Shown here in pieces: positions 53,007-61,686 of a DNA stretch of 64,000 bases. The DNA is taken from NCBI RefSeq assembly GCF_008040165.1, contig NZ_VRUR01000002.1, positions 930,001 through 994,000 on the forward strand, written 5' to 3'. Made by a program: the position numbers and the translations under genes. The notes below the pieces were generated by a model that made no database searches, was not told where the DNA came from, and saw only the letters and a list, made by a program, of their open reading frames with translations. This DNA comes from Flagellimonas hymeniacidonis (GTDB lineage Bacteria > Bacteroidota > Bacteroidia > Flavobacteriales > Flavobacteriaceae). Each line of letters begins with the position of its first letter. Position 1 is the first letter of the stretch.

Positions 53007-53446
53007 ATCACTTTTATATTCGCTTTCAACCCTTCAATAATACCAAGGATGTTTTGCACGGTATCTTCCATGTAATACTTCACTGCCAAGTGCGGAATAC
53101 GAACCGTAGTAAAACCATTCTTAAAAGAATGCATAGCTTGCTCTAAATCACTTATTGCTTGTTCATGGGTTATCATATTGTAATCCTTATCAATTTCAAT
53201 ATTGAGTTTAACCCTTGAAATGGCAATGTCCACAGATTTTTTGCCATCCCACCATTCTAACATGGGATGGGCTCCAGCTTCTTTTAGAGCATAAAATAGT
53301 TGTATGGCCTCTAGAGGGGTATTATTGTCTAGAATAATCTTTTTGATAAGTCGGGTATGTCGTTCACAGAGTTCCACTCCTAAAGAATCCATAGATTCCT
53401 TATGTTCGTGGTACCCGATATTTTTGTCACAATCCTTACATGTCAT
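53003..53446 (-). CDS. small protein with Cys-His motif and DUF559/Vsr-like nuclease fold
   Basis: A 147-residue protein. The N-terminus has CxxC and a later His/Cys (TCKDCDKNIGYHEHKES... ELCERH), suggesting a small zinc-binding module. Residues about 62-140 resemble the DUF559/very-short-patch-repair endonuclease fold: MLEWWDGKKSVDIAISRVKL, then NIEIDKDYNMITHEQAISDL and TTVRIPHLAV. The D in SVDIAI and the E/D in NIEID would be PD-(D/E)xK residues. No methyltransferase or toxin-antitoxin partner is adjacent. Nuclease activity is an inference. Confidence 0.55.
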   Translation of the reverse strand: MTCKDCDKNIGYHEHKESMDSLGVELCERHTRLIKKIILDNNTPLEAIQLFYALKEAGAHPMLEWWDGKKSVDIAISRVKLNIEIDKDYNMITHEQAISDLEQAMHSFKNGFTTVRIPHLAVKYYMEDTVQNILGIIEGLKANIKVI

Positions 53447-53544
53447 GAGTATCGGTCAAGTTTAGGTCAATTATACAATTTGGGACTATTATAACTTTTG
53501 CATTTTCATATTCGTATAAAAAATCGATGTATAACATGGCACTT

Positions 53545-53577
53545 TTAGATGAAATGCACTTTCTTAGATGAAATGCA
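53545..53577 (+). promoter_or_regulatory. direct repeat upstream of the NRAMP-pxpABC operon
   Basis: TTAGATGAAATGCA occurs exactly twice (53545-53558 and 53564-53577) with a 19-base period, about two helical turns. It ends 46 bases before the NRAMP-like start. Likely a regulator-binding site; the regulator is not encoded nearby. Confidence 0.45.
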
Positions 53578-53623
53578 TAGATTAGGGCAAAACTTTTTAA
53601 ATTAATGACAGAAAAAGAGACAT

Positions 53624-54820
53624 ATGTTTAAAAAAATAGGGCCGGGAGTCTTGGTGGCAGCGGCTTTCGTTGGTCCAGGGACAATAACGGTATGTACATT
53701 AGCGGGGGTTCGTTTTGGATACACCCTCGTTTGGGCTGTTCTTCTATCCATCTTGGCGACTATAATACTTCAAGAAATGGCAGGGAGAATTGGTGTAATT
53801 TCTCAAAATGGGCTTGTTGATGTAATAAAGGAAGAACTCAAAATAAAGTGGATAAAAAATACTGTCATTGGAATTGTATTGGGAGCCATACTTATTGGCA
53901 ATGCTGCATATGAAGCTGGTAACATAGGCGGCGCAACTCTTGGACTTGAGGGTTTATTGGGCGAAACCGTTCTAAGTACTTTTTTCCCCGCTATTATAGG
54001 TTTTTTTGCTTTTCTACTATTATGGTTTAGTAGTTACAAAACACTAGAAAAGATATTTGTTGGACTAGTTGGTATTATGGGAGTATGTTTTGTGGTCTCT
54101 GCCATTATCACCAAACCATCTTTAATTGCCATTGCCAAAGGAATGTTTGTCCCCAAACTTCCAGAAGGGAGTTTATTAATGGTAATTGCTTTGGTAGGGA
54201 CAACCGTGGTCCCGTACAATCTGTTTTTGCATGCCTCTTTGGCCAAAGAAAAATGGAAGTCCAAAGACCAATTAAGTGCTGTTAAATGGGATACTGTTAT
54301 TTCAATTGCTTTAGGCGGAATTGTTTCAATAGCAATAGTAATTACAGCTAGCGCTGCACCAATACAAGAAGTTGGCAATGTAATGGATATGGCAAAAGGT
54401 TTAGAGCCTTTATTTGGAAAAGGAGCTATTTATTTTATGGGGATAGGTCTTTTGGCCGCAGGAATAACTTCAGCTATAACAGCCCCATTGGCCGCCGCTT
54501 TTGTAGCGAGCAGCTGTTTTGGCTGGGATGGCGGTATGAAAAGTAAAAAGTTTAAACTTACCTGGTTCATAGTGTTGTTTTTGGGAGTTTTCTTTTTGTC
54601 TTTCGATATAAAACCAATCCAGGTAATACAGTTTGCCCAAGTTGCCAATGGTATATTGCTACCTGTGATGGCTATGTTATTGCTGTGGATAGTCAATAAA
54701 AAATCTGTAATGGGAGAATTTAAGAATACATTATTGCAAAATATTTTTGGAGTACTGATTGTTGGGTTTGCCATATTTTTGGGAGCGAAAAGCATTTTAA
54801 AAGTAATCGGCTGGTTCTAG
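53624..54820 (+). CDS. NRAMP-family transporter lacking the metal-binding motifs
   Basis: A 398-residue protein with about 11 transmembrane helices and the NRAMP fold. Helix 1 reads FVGPGTITVCTLAGVRFGY: the canonical DPGN metal motif is GPGT (residues 17-20). Helix 6 reads GTTVVPYNLFLHASL: canonical M-P-H is V196-P197-Y198. With Asp, Asn, Met and His all replaced, Mn/Fe transport is unlikely. It is one base upstream of pxpA and heads the 5-oxoprolinase operon, like ycsG in the ycsF-kipI-kipA cluster of Bacillus subtilis. Uptake of 5-oxoproline or another organic solute is inferred, not shown. Confidence 0.85.
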   Translation: MFKKIGPGVLVAAAFVGPGTITVCTLAGVRFGYTLVWAVLLSILATIILQEMAGRIGVISQNGLVDVIKEELKIKWIKNTVIGIVLGAILIGNAAYEAGNIGGATLGLEGLLGETVLSTFFPAIIGFFAFLLLWFSSYKTLEKIFVGLVGIMGVCFVVSAIITKPSLIAIAKGMFVPKLPEGSLLMVIALVGTTVVPYNLFLHASLAKEKWKSKDQLSAVKWDTVISIALGGIVSIAIVITASAAPIQEVGNVMDMAKGLEPLFGKGAIYFMGIGLLAAGITSAITAPLAAAFVASSCFGWDGGMKSKKFKLTWFIVLFLGVFFLSFDIKPIQVIQFAQVANGILLPVMAMLLLWIVNKKSVMGEFKNTLLQNIFGVLIVGFAIFLGAKSILKVIGWF

Positions 54821-55564
54821 ATGAAAGAATTTAGTATTGATATCAATTGTGATGTTGGGGAAGGTATTGGGAACGAGTCTGAACTTCTTCCTTTAATAAG
54901 TTCATGCAACATAGCCTGCGGAGGACATGCAGGAGACATTTCAAGCATTACTGAGGTAGTCAAACTGGCAAAATTGCATAAGGTAAAGATTGGTGCACAT
55001 CCTTCATATCCTGACAAAGCTAATTTTGGTAGAGAAATAATGAATATTCCATACTCAAAATTAAAGGAGAGTCTCAAAGACCAACTTAAGACTTTTGAAG
55101 ATGTGCTTCAACAGGAGAAAGCTAAGTTCAGTCATATAAAAGCCCATGGTGCTCTGTATAACCAAACAGCAAAAGATAGCGAATTGGCCTTTCATTATTT
55201 AGAGGTCATACAGCAGTATAAAGATTTCGCTTCATTATATGTTCCATATGGTTCGAAGATTGCAAAACAAGCTTTGGATGCAGGATTCAAAATAATGTAT
55301 GAGGCGTTTGGAGATAGAAACTACACAGATAACTTAAGTCTGGTTTCTCGAAAACACGATAATGCTCTTATACAAAATCCTCAGAAAGTATTGAAACATA
55401 TTCTTTCTATTATAAAAGAAGGTAAGGTAATTACCAATAGCGGAAGAAAAATCGAAATACATGCTGAAACAATTTGTATTCATGGGGATACTTCCTCAGC
55501 ATTGGAAATATTGATGTATCTTTCAAATGAATTACCCAATCACAGCGTACAGCTACAAAAGTGA
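54821..55564 (+). CDS. pxpA: 5-oxoprolinase subunit A (LamB/YcsF family)
   Basis: A 247-residue protein. PxpA with PxpB and PxpC hydrolyses 5-oxoproline to glutamate with ATP, clearing damaged glutamine/glutamate by-products. Signature: DINCDVGEGIGNE at the N-terminus, CNIACGGHAGD, KIGAHPSYPDKANFGR and VKAHGALYN-type HIKAHGALYN, with a terminal ICIHGDTSSALEI. All are canonical YcsF residues and the length is standard. The start follows the NRAMP-like stop directly, and the end overlaps pxpB (GTGA). Confidence 0.94.
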   Translation: MKEFSIDINCDVGEGIGNESELLPLISSCNIACGGHAGDISSITEVVKLAKLHKVKIGAHPSYPDKANFGREIMNIPYSKLKESLKDQLKTFEDVLQQEKAKFSHIKAHGALYNQTAKDSELAFHYLEVIQQYKDFASLYVPYGSKIAKQALDAGFKIMYEAFGDRNYTDNLSLVSRKHDNALIQNPQKVLKHILSIIKEGKVITNSGRKIEIHAETICIHGDTSSALEILMYLSNELPNHSVQLQK

Positions 55565-56295
55565 AGAGTTACCCCATAAGAATAAGACCATATGGTAAGC
55601 ATGCCGTTCTAGTAGAATGGCCAAATTTGGTAGACAAATCTATTTTAGAAGATATTCTTGCGTTTGTGGACTGTTTTAAAAGTCTGAATTTACCAGGATG
55701 GGAAATGTCAGCTGCCTATAATTCATTAACCATGGTCAATCACTTAGGAGAAATTGACTATGGGCACATCAAGAAATTGATTGATGAGTGCCATTCCAAA
55801 AAAACAAAAACTAGTAACAGAACAGAGCGGTATTTATGGCGAATACCAGTTTGTTATGATTTGGATTTTGGGATTGATATCGAAGAAACAAGTGCAACTT
55901 TGGGTCTATCTGTAAAAAAACTGATAGAATTGCATACTTCTTTTGAATATACGGTTTATGGAATTGGATTTTTACCTGGATTTATGTACTTAGGAGGATT
56001 ACCTGAAGACTTAGAAATTCCAAGGCGAAAAGAACCCAGATTAAACGTAGCCAAGGGTTCTGTTGGGTTGGCTGGAAAACAAACAGGGATATATCCTCAA
56101 GACTCCCCTGGAGGTTGGAATATTATTGGAAGCTGCCCCGTTTCAATATTTAATCCTGATTTGGAAAAACCATGTTTTGTAAATGTTGGGGACAAAATCC
56201 AATTTTATAAAATATCCAGTGCCGAGTACGATTTACGAAAAATAGAAGGTGAGGTTGGTATTTACAAGCCAGAAAAAACAATACTGAATGCTTAA
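55561..56295 (+). CDS. pxpB: 5-oxoprolinase subunit B (KipI family)
   Basis: A 244-residue protein with the allophanate-hydrolase-subunit-1/KipI fold. Key stretches are IRPYGKHAVLVEW, the proline-containing IPVCYDLDFGID segment, YGIGFLPGFMYLGGLPEDL, PRRKEPRLNVAKGSVGLAG and TGIYPQDSPGGWNIIG. It starts with GTG overlapping the pxpA stop. In B. subtilis the homologue was first described as the kinase A inhibitor KipI; the enzymatic role in 5-oxoprolinase is the better-supported one. The 3' end overlaps pxpC by 8 bases. Confidence 0.93.
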   Translation: MKSYPIRIRPYGKHAVLVEWPNLVDKSILEDILAFVDCFKSLNLPGWEMSAAYNSLTMVNHLGEIDYGHIKKLIDECHSKKTKTSNRTERYLWRIPVCYDLDFGIDIEETSATLGLSVKKLIELHTSFEYTVYGIGFLPGFMYLGGLPEDLEIPRRKEPRLNVAKGSVGLAGKQTGIYPQDSPGGWNIIGSCPVSIFNPDLEKPCFVNVGDKIQFYKISSAEYDLRKIEGEVGIYKPEKTILNA

Positions 56296-57127
56296 AGTAC
56301 TAAAATCTGGTTTTTTTGTGACCATCCAAGATTTGGGGCGATTTGGATATAGAGATATAGGTGTTCCAGTTTCTGGGGTCATGGATCAAATTTCCGTTAA
56401 AAAAGCCAATAAGCTTTTAGACAATAAGCCAGAAGCTGCCGTAATGGAAATAGCCATGACGGGTCCTACTTTGCTATTTGAATCTCCAACATATATTTGT
56501 TTATCCGGAGCATATCTCTCCCCTGCACTAAACAATAAGCCCATTGAAAACAATAAGGTTATCAAAGTTTTAAAAAGCGATGTTTTGTCTTATGGGCGAC
56601 TTGAAGAAGGATTTAGAAGCTACTTGGCCGTTAAAGGAGGTTTTAAAACAAAGAAGGTTTTAGGAAGCTATTCCCAGTATTTTCCAGTTACAGAAAATAA
56701 GTGCCTTGAAGATGGTAACGAAGTGCTCTTTGATGAGACCGTTTCTTTTAATCCGTTGTTGTCGGGTATTAAGATGGAAAACCACTTAAAGTTAGCCGAT
56801 TTGGAAGTATATAGAGGGCCTGAATTTGAACTTTTGACGGATCAACAGCTGGCATCACTTTTTTCAAAACCTTTTACAGTTTCAAAAGCCAACAATCGTA
56901 TGGCATATCAACTGTCAGAGCTTATAGCGGGACATAAAGAGTCTATGTTGACCTCTGGGACATTGCCTGGAACAGTGCAACTTACCCCAGCGGGGAGGTT
57001 AATAATTTTAATGAAAGACGGACAAACAACAGGGGGTTACCCGCGGATACTTCAACTATCTGAAACTTCAATTTGTGTATTGGCTCAAAAAAAGTTCGGA
57101 GATTCTATTTCATTTACGCTGCAATAA
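56288..57127 (+). CDS. pxpC: 5-oxoprolinase subunit C (KipA family)
   Basis: A 279-residue protein, a little shorter than many PxpC proteins (about 290-330). Signature: the biotin-dependent-carboxylase-like N-terminus VLKSGFFVTIQDLGRFGYRD, then GVPVSGVMDQISVKKAN, LSGAYLSP, YLAVKGGF and the C-terminal TSGTLPGTVQLTPAGRLIIL and TTGGYPRILQL. Final subunit of the PxpABC complex; the gene ends the operon and is convergent with a nitroreductase gene 7 bases away. Confidence 0.93.
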   Translation: MLKVLKSGFFVTIQDLGRFGYRDIGVPVSGVMDQISVKKANKLLDNKPEAAVMEIAMTGPTLLFESPTYICLSGAYLSPALNNKPIENNKVIKVLKSDVLSYGRLEEGFRSYLAVKGGFKTKKVLGSYSQYFPVTENKCLEDGNEVLFDETVSFNPLLSGIKMENHLKLADLEVYRGPEFELLTDQQLASLFSKPFTVSKANNRMAYQLSELIAGHKESMLTSGTLPGTVQLTPAGRLIILMKDGQTTGGYPRILQLSETSICVLAQKKFGDSISFTLQ

Positions 57128-57134
57128 AGGAAGA

Positions 57135-57863
57135 TTATATTTTCTTGTATACCTCTTCAAATGGTATTCTAAAACGGGGGCCGTAAATCCCTTTTTCATC
57201 ACGAATCCCACATCCTATGACCATATTGATTTCGGCGCCAATCGGTAAATCCAATATTCGTCTTATTCTCAAGGTATCACTGCCTTCCATAGGGCAGGTA
57301 TCATAACCAATCGCTGCCATGCTAATCATAAAGTTTTCTGCTGCCAATCCTGCGCTTTTATGTGCCACTATACGCATATCCGAATTTCGTACTTGTCGAT
57401 AAACAGGTTTAAAAATTCCCAAAATTTGAAAAACAGCGTATTTCATCCACCCAAGCAGCCCAAAAAAGTCAAAATAAACAGTAGGGATAAGTTTGCGGTA
57501 ATAATTAAGGGCAAACTTTTCTCTTGAGGTATAAGAATCTTTAGGTTTCTTTCCATAGGCCGATTCCAGAAAATCAAGATTATGCTTCGCTCTTTTACGC
57601 CATAAGTCCTTACGGGAAATCACTACGACCATTTGTTGTGCTGTTTTGGCAGCATTTTGACCCAGACAGGCTTTTGTCATTTTTGCTAAAATAGCTTTGT
57701 CAATAACATGGTAGAATTCCCATAATTGCATATTACTGCTAGTGGGTGCCAAGACGGCATTTTCAATACATTGTCTTACTTTTTCAATATCCAGTATGGT
57801 GTCATTTTTAAAAACACGAACAGAACGTCGATATTGAATTGCTTGGGTAACGGTTTTTTCCAT
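57135..57863 (-). CDS. nitroreductase family flavoprotein
   Basis: A 242-residue FMN-dependent oxidoreductase. The N-terminal QAIQYRRSVRVFKND holds the FMN-phosphate arginines (RRSVR), followed by NAVLAPTSSNMQLWEFYHV (APTSSNxQ-W-F). Later AENFMISMAAIGYDTCPMEG and LDLPIGAEINMVIGCGI are also typical. It reduces quinones, flavins or nitro compounds with NAD(P)H in the cytosol; the physiological acceptor is unknown. A family-atypical central insert (about 95-150, KPKDSYTSREKFALNYYRKL...) is somewhat hydrophobic. Divergent from the ilv leader. Confidence 0.85.
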   Translation of the reverse strand: MEKTVTQAIQYRRSVRVFKNDTILDIEKVRQCIENAVLAPTSSNMQLWEFYHVIDKAILAKMTKACLGQNAAKTAQQMVVVISRKDLWRKRAKHNLDFLESAYGKKPKDSYTSREKFALNYYRKLIPTVYFDFFGLLGWMKYAVFQILGIFKPVYRQVRNSDMRIVAHKSAGLAAENFMISMAAIGYDTCPMEGSDTLRIRRILDLPIGAEINMVIGCGIRDEKGIYGPRFRIPFEEVYKKI

Positions 57864-57915
57864 ATTGCTAAAGATACCTAATGTGGTTTTATAATTTTTT
57901 TTGTACTATTGAATT

Positions 57916-57972
57916 GTGAAAGCAAAAAATCTGATTAATAGTGTGGTCATTATTGTTCCTCTTTGGGAGTGA
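57916..57972 (+). CDS. ilv operon leader peptide (attenuation)
   Basis: A short GTG-initiated frame encodes MKAKNLINSVVIIVPLWE and then TGA. The run Val-Val-Ile-Ile-Val followed by Pro-Leu is what a branched-chain amino-acid attenuator leader contains; with the earlier Leu-Ile, eight of 18 residues are Leu, Ile or Val. An in-frame TGA just upstream (57910-57912) leaves the GTG as the only usual start codon. It lies in the only stretch over 300 bases without a protein-length gene (57864-58222), 19 bases before a perfect terminator hairpin and 250 bases before ilvD. Charged-tRNA shortage for Val/Ile would stall ribosomes here. Confidence 0.8.
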   Translation: MKAKNLINSVVIIVPLWE

Positions 57973-58008
57973 TACAGATTTGCTATTAATCAAAAAAAGC
58001 CTGTATCA
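57970..58008 (+). promoter_or_regulatory. antiterminator of the ilv attenuator
   Basis: TGATACAG (57970-57977) overlaps the leader stop codon and pairs perfectly with CTGTATCA (58001-58008), the 5' arm of the terminator. The two folds exclude each other. A ribosome stalled on the Val/Ile codons leaves 57970-57977 free, so the antiterminator forms; a ribosome that reaches the stop codon covers it, allowing termination. Confidence 0.75.
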
Positions 58009-58031
58009 AGCAAATGATACAGGCTTTTTTT
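57992..58031 (+). terminator. intrinsic terminator of the ilv attenuator
   Basis: Seven A then GCCTGTATCA (57992-58008), loop AGCAAA, then TGATACAGGC and seven T (58015-58031). The stem is a perfect 17 bp including the A/U tract. It sits between divergent genes, where an ordinary gene-end terminator has no role; this supports attenuation in the ilv leader RNA. Confidence 0.88.
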
Positions 58032-58222
58032 ATGCTCCACAAAATAAATGAATATGGGATTTTAAATTGATTTAAATATTTGAATATCAATTAGATATAT
58101 CAATATTAATTTAAATGAATTTAGAACCTGTATAACTGTTAAAATTATTGAGTTTTGGAAACATCTATCTTTGGTTATTGGAGTAAATTCAACAAAAACC
58201 TGGATTTGAAAGAAATGTATTA

Positions 58223-59899
58223 ATGGAATTGAACAAGTATAGTAAAAATGTAACCCAAGACCCAACACAACCAGCCGCACAGGCCATGTTGTACGCTATT
58301 GGATTAACAGAAGAGGACCTTAAAAAGCCTTTAATCGGAATTGGAAGTACAGGCTACGAGGGCAATCCTTGTAATATGCACTTGAATGAATTGTCCACTT
58401 ATGTAAAAGAGGGAACGCAACAAGGTGATTTAGTCGGGTTAATATTTAATACTATTGGAGTTAGTGATGGCATTTCTATGGGAACATATGGTATGCGTTA
58501 TTCCCTTCCATCTCGAGATATCATAGCAGATTCTATGGAAACCGTGGTTCAAGCAATGAACTATGATGGTTTAGCAACGGTTGTTGGATGCGATAAAAAT
58601 ATGCCAGGAGCTTTAATGGCTATGATTCGTTTAGATAGGCCTTCAATCTTGGTATACGGAGGAACGATTGCATCTGGCTGTTTGAAGGATAAAAAATTGG
58701 ATGTCGTATCTGCATTTGAAGCTTGGGGACAGAAAGTCGCAGGTACTTTGAATGAAACTGATTATAAAAGCGTGATTCAAAATGCGTGCCCTGGGGCTGG
58801 AGCCTGTGGGGGCATGTACACAGCAAACACTATGGCCTCTGCTATTGAAGCGTTGGGTATGGCACTGCCCTATAATTCATCCAACCCAGCCGTTGGAGAT
58901 AGAAAAAAACAGGATTGTATTGCCTCAGGTAAGGCATTAAAACATTTACTGGAGCATGATATCAAACCAAGTGATATCATTACCAAAAAATCTTTGGAAA
59001 ACGCTGTTAGGCTAATAACCATTTTAGGTGGCTCAACAAATGCAGTACTTCATTTCTTGGCCATTGCCAAAGCTGCTGAAATTGAATTTGGATTAGAAGA
59101 TTTTCAACGAATTAGTGATACCACTCCATTCTTGGCAGATTTAAAACCAAGTGGGAAGTACCTCATGGAAGATTTACATAGCGTAGGAGGAGTTCCAGCA
59201 GTAATGAAATTTATGCTTAAGCATAATATGTTGCATGGCGATTGTCTTACCGTTACTGGAAAGACCATAGCCGAAAATTTGGCAGAAGTAGCTGATTTAA
59301 CAGAAGGGCAGAAGGTGGTTATGGGCCTTAACAACCCGATTAAAGATACTGGCCATCTTAGAATACTTTATGGTAATCTAGCTATCGAAGGAGCTGTTGC
59401 TAAGATTACGGGTAAAGAAGGATTGCATTTCTCAGGACCGGCAAAAGTTTTTGAAGGTGAATTTGATGCCAATGACGGTATACGTGATGGATTGGTGAAA
59501 AAAGGTGATGTGGTGGTAATTCGCTATGAAGGACCAAAAGGAGGTCCTGGTATGCCAGAAATGCTGAAGCCAACAGCGGCCATAATGGGAGCTGGTTTAG
59601 GAAAAGACGTAGCCTTGATTACCGATGGAAGATTTTCTGGGGGGACACATGGCTTTGTTGTAGGGCATATAGCTCCGGAAGCTCAAGACGGAGGAGCTAT
59701 TGGATTAATACAAGATGGCGATATCATTACCATTGATGCCGAAGCAAATAGCATTTCTGTCGATATTTCAGATGAAGAATTAGCGAGCAGAAAAGCAAAA
59801 TGGGTACAACCACCCTTAAAGGTGAAAAAAGGAAGTCTATACAAATACGCCAAAACAGTTTCTTCGGCCTCCCAAGGTTGTGTTACTGATTTGATTTAA
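58223..59899 (+). CDS. ilvD: dihydroxy-acid dehydratase
   Basis: A 558-residue iron-sulfur enzyme that dehydrates 2,3-dihydroxy-3-methyl acids, the third step of valine and isoleucine synthesis. The cluster cysteines lie in [24 protein letters not shown] and [21 protein letters not shown]-terminal catalytic segments include [12 protein letters not shown] and [17 protein letters not shown], whose Ser is the catalytic base in the family. First structural gene of the operon. The 191 bases between the attenuator and the ATG contain a TATCTTTG box (58166-58173) but no clear -33 element. Confidence 0.96.
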   Translation: MELNKYSKNVTQDPTQPAAQAMLYAIGLTEEDLKKPLIGIGSTGYEGNPCNMHLNELSTYVKEGTQQGDLVGLIFNTIGVSDGISMGTYGMRYSLPSRDIIADSMETVVQAMNYDGLATVVGCDKNMPGALMAMIRLDRPSILVYGGTIASGCLKDKKLDVVSAFEAWGQKVAGTLNETDYKSVIQNACPGAGACGGMYTANTMASAIEALGMALPYNSSNPAVGDRKKQDCIASGKALKHLLEHDIKPSDIITKKSLENAVRLITILGGSTNAVLHFLAIAKAAEIEFGLEDFQRISDTTPFLADLKPSGKYLMEDLHSVGGVPAVMKFMLKHNMLHGDCLTVTGKTIAENLAEVADLTEGQKVVMGLNNPIKDTGHLRILYGNLAIEGAVAKITGKEGLHFSGPAKVFEGEFDANDGIRDGLVKKGDVVVIRYEGPKGGPGMPEMLKPTAAIMGAGLGKDVALITDGRFSGGTHGFVVGHIAPEAQDGGAIGLIQDGDIITIDAEANSISVDISDEELASRKAKWVQPPLKVKKGSLYKYAKTVSSASQGCVTDLI

Positions 59900-59951
59900 C
59901 AATATAGTCCCAGAGGGATGGGGGTTTCACTACTCCAAAAATTGGACGCAT

Positions 59952-61685
59952 ATGGAAACATTGAGAGCACAAAAAAAGGAAAGTAAAAAGAAAACCCCAA
60001 TAAGAATAAGTGGGGCAGAAGCCATAATACATTGCTTGTTGGCAGAGGGTGTGGATTTGATTTATGGATATCCTGGAGGGGCCATTATGCCTGTGTATGA
60101 TGAACTTTATAAGTTCCAGGACAAGTTAACGCACATCCTTACAAGACATGAACAAGGCGCTACGCATGCTGCTCAAGGCTATGCTCGTGTAAGTGGAAAA
60201 GTTGGAGTGGCCATGGCGACCTCGGGGCCTGGTGCTACAAATCTAGTTACGGGAATTGCAGATGCTCAGATAGACTCAACACCTATGGTATGCATTACGG
60301 GACAGGTACCAAGACATTTGTTGGGCTCAGATGCTTTTCAGGAAACTGATATTGTTGGAATTTCCACACCCGTTACCAAATGGAACTACCAAATTACAAA
60401 GGCTAGCGAGATTCCAGAAATAATGGCTAAAGCATTTTATATTGCAAGGTCAGGTAGGCCAGGCCCGGTCCTAATTGATATTACTAAAAATGCTCAGTTT
60501 GATGAATTAGACTTCGCCTATGAAAAATGCACTGGGGTACGTAGTTACAAACCTGTTCCAGAACCAGACTTAAAGGCCATTGAAGCTGCGGCATCATTGA
60601 TCAATAATGCTAAAAAACCTTATATCGTATTTGGACAGGGGGTAATATTGGGCGAAGCAGAGGCAGAACTCAAAGCTTTAGTAGAGAAAGCCGGTATTCC
60701 AGCAGCATGGACTATTTTGGGACTTTCTGCAATGGATACAGATCACCCCTTAAATGTAGGAATGGTAGGTATGCATGGCAACTATGGGCCAAACGTATTG
60801 ACCAATGAATGTGATGTGCTTGTTGCTATTGGGATGCGTTTTGATGATAGGGTTACGGGGAGTTTGGATACCTATGCCAAACAAGCTAAGGTAATTCATC
60901 TTGAGATTGACCCAGCCGAAATCAATAAAAATGTAAAAGCTGATGTGGCAATTTTAGGAGATGCTAAGCAGACACTGGATTTATTATTACCACTTGTTAA
61001 AAAGAATGACCATAGCGAATGGAAAAATGAGTTTGATAAAAAATATCAGATTGAATATGACACCGTCATTAAAAATGATATAACCCCTACTAAGGAGGGA
61101 CTTACTATGGGGGAGGTCATTGAACAAATCAATATTGCATCAGAACACAAGGCAGTAATTGTAACCGATGTAGGACAACACCAAATGATTGCTTGTAGGT
61201 ATGCCAAGTTCAAACAATCCAAAAGCAATATTACCTCCGGAGGGCTAGGAACTATGGGTTTTGCTTTACCAGCAGCTATTGGTGCTAAAATGGGAGCTAT
61301 GGATAGAGAAGTGGTTGCTATTGCAGGTGACGGAGGGTATCAAATGACCATTCAAGAACTTGGAGTCATCTTTCAGCATAATGTGCCAGTTAAAATAGTC
61401 GTTTTAAATAATGACCATTTAGGAATGGTGCGTCAATGGCAAGAACTTTTCTTTGAAAGCAGATACGCTTCTACCGTAATGACAAACCCTGACTTTGTAA
61501 AGATTGCAGAGGGGTACCATATTAAATCTAGAAGGGTAGTGGAGCGCTCAGATTTGAAGGATGCCGTTACAGAGATGATTGCTTCCAAAGATCCATACTT
61601 TTTAGAAGTTAAGGTTGAAAAAGAAGATAATGTATTCCCAATGATTCCTTCAGGAGCATCGGTTTCAGATATCAGGCTCAAATAA
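59952..61685 (+). CDS. ilvB: acetolactate synthase large subunit
   Basis: A 577-residue thiamine-diphosphate enzyme that forms acetolactate or acetohydroxybutyrate, the committed step. The N-terminal Pyr domain holds the catalytic glutamate E67 in LTRHEQGATHAAQGYAR. The central FAD-type domain follows (about 200-340), and the C-terminal PP domain binds TPP-Mg through IAGDGGYQMTIQELGVIFQHN and VVLNNDHLGMVRQWQE. A lysine-rich start (AQKKESKKK) precedes the fold. It lies 52 bases after ilvD and ends one base before the methyltransferase gene. Confidence 0.95.
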   Translation: METLRAQKKESKKKTPIRISGAEAIIHCLLAEGVDLIYGYPGGAIMPVYDELYKFQDKLTHILTRHEQGATHAAQGYARVSGKVGVAMATSGPGATNLVTGIADAQIDSTPMVCITGQVPRHLLGSDAFQETDIVGISTPVTKWNYQITKASEIPEIMAKAFYIARSGRPGPVLIDITKNAQFDELDFAYEKCTGVRSYKPVPEPDLKAIEAAASLINNAKKPYIVFGQGVILGEAEAELKALVEKAGIPAAWTILGLSAMDTDHPLNVGMVGMHGNYGPNVLTNECDVLVAIGMRFDDRVTGSLDTYAKQAKVIHLEIDPAEINKNVKADVAILGDAKQTLDLLLPLVKKNDHSEWKNEFDKKYQIEYDTVIKNDITPTKEGLTMGEVIEQINIASEHKAVIVTDVGQHQMIACRYAKFKQSKSNITSGGLGTMGFALPAAIGAKMGAMDREVVAIAGDGGYQMTIQELGVIFQHNVPVKIVVLNNDHLGMVRQWQELFFESRYASTVMTNPDFVKIAEGYHIKSRRVVERSDLKDAVTEMIASKDPYFLEVKVEKEDNVFPMIPSGASVSDIRLK

Positions 61686-61686
61686 G

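Noticed and set aside
53624-54820. Calling the NRAMP-like protein a manganese transporter (MntH)
   Set aside because: The metal-coordinating residues in helices 1 and 6 are replaced (GPGT, V-P-Y), and the operon partners are 5-oxoprolinase subunits.
58166-58173. TATCTTTG matching a Bacteroidota -7 element just before ilvD
   Set aside because: No TTG/TTTG at the right spacing upstream. If it were a real internal promoter it would bypass the attenuator, so it is worth mapping but not calling.
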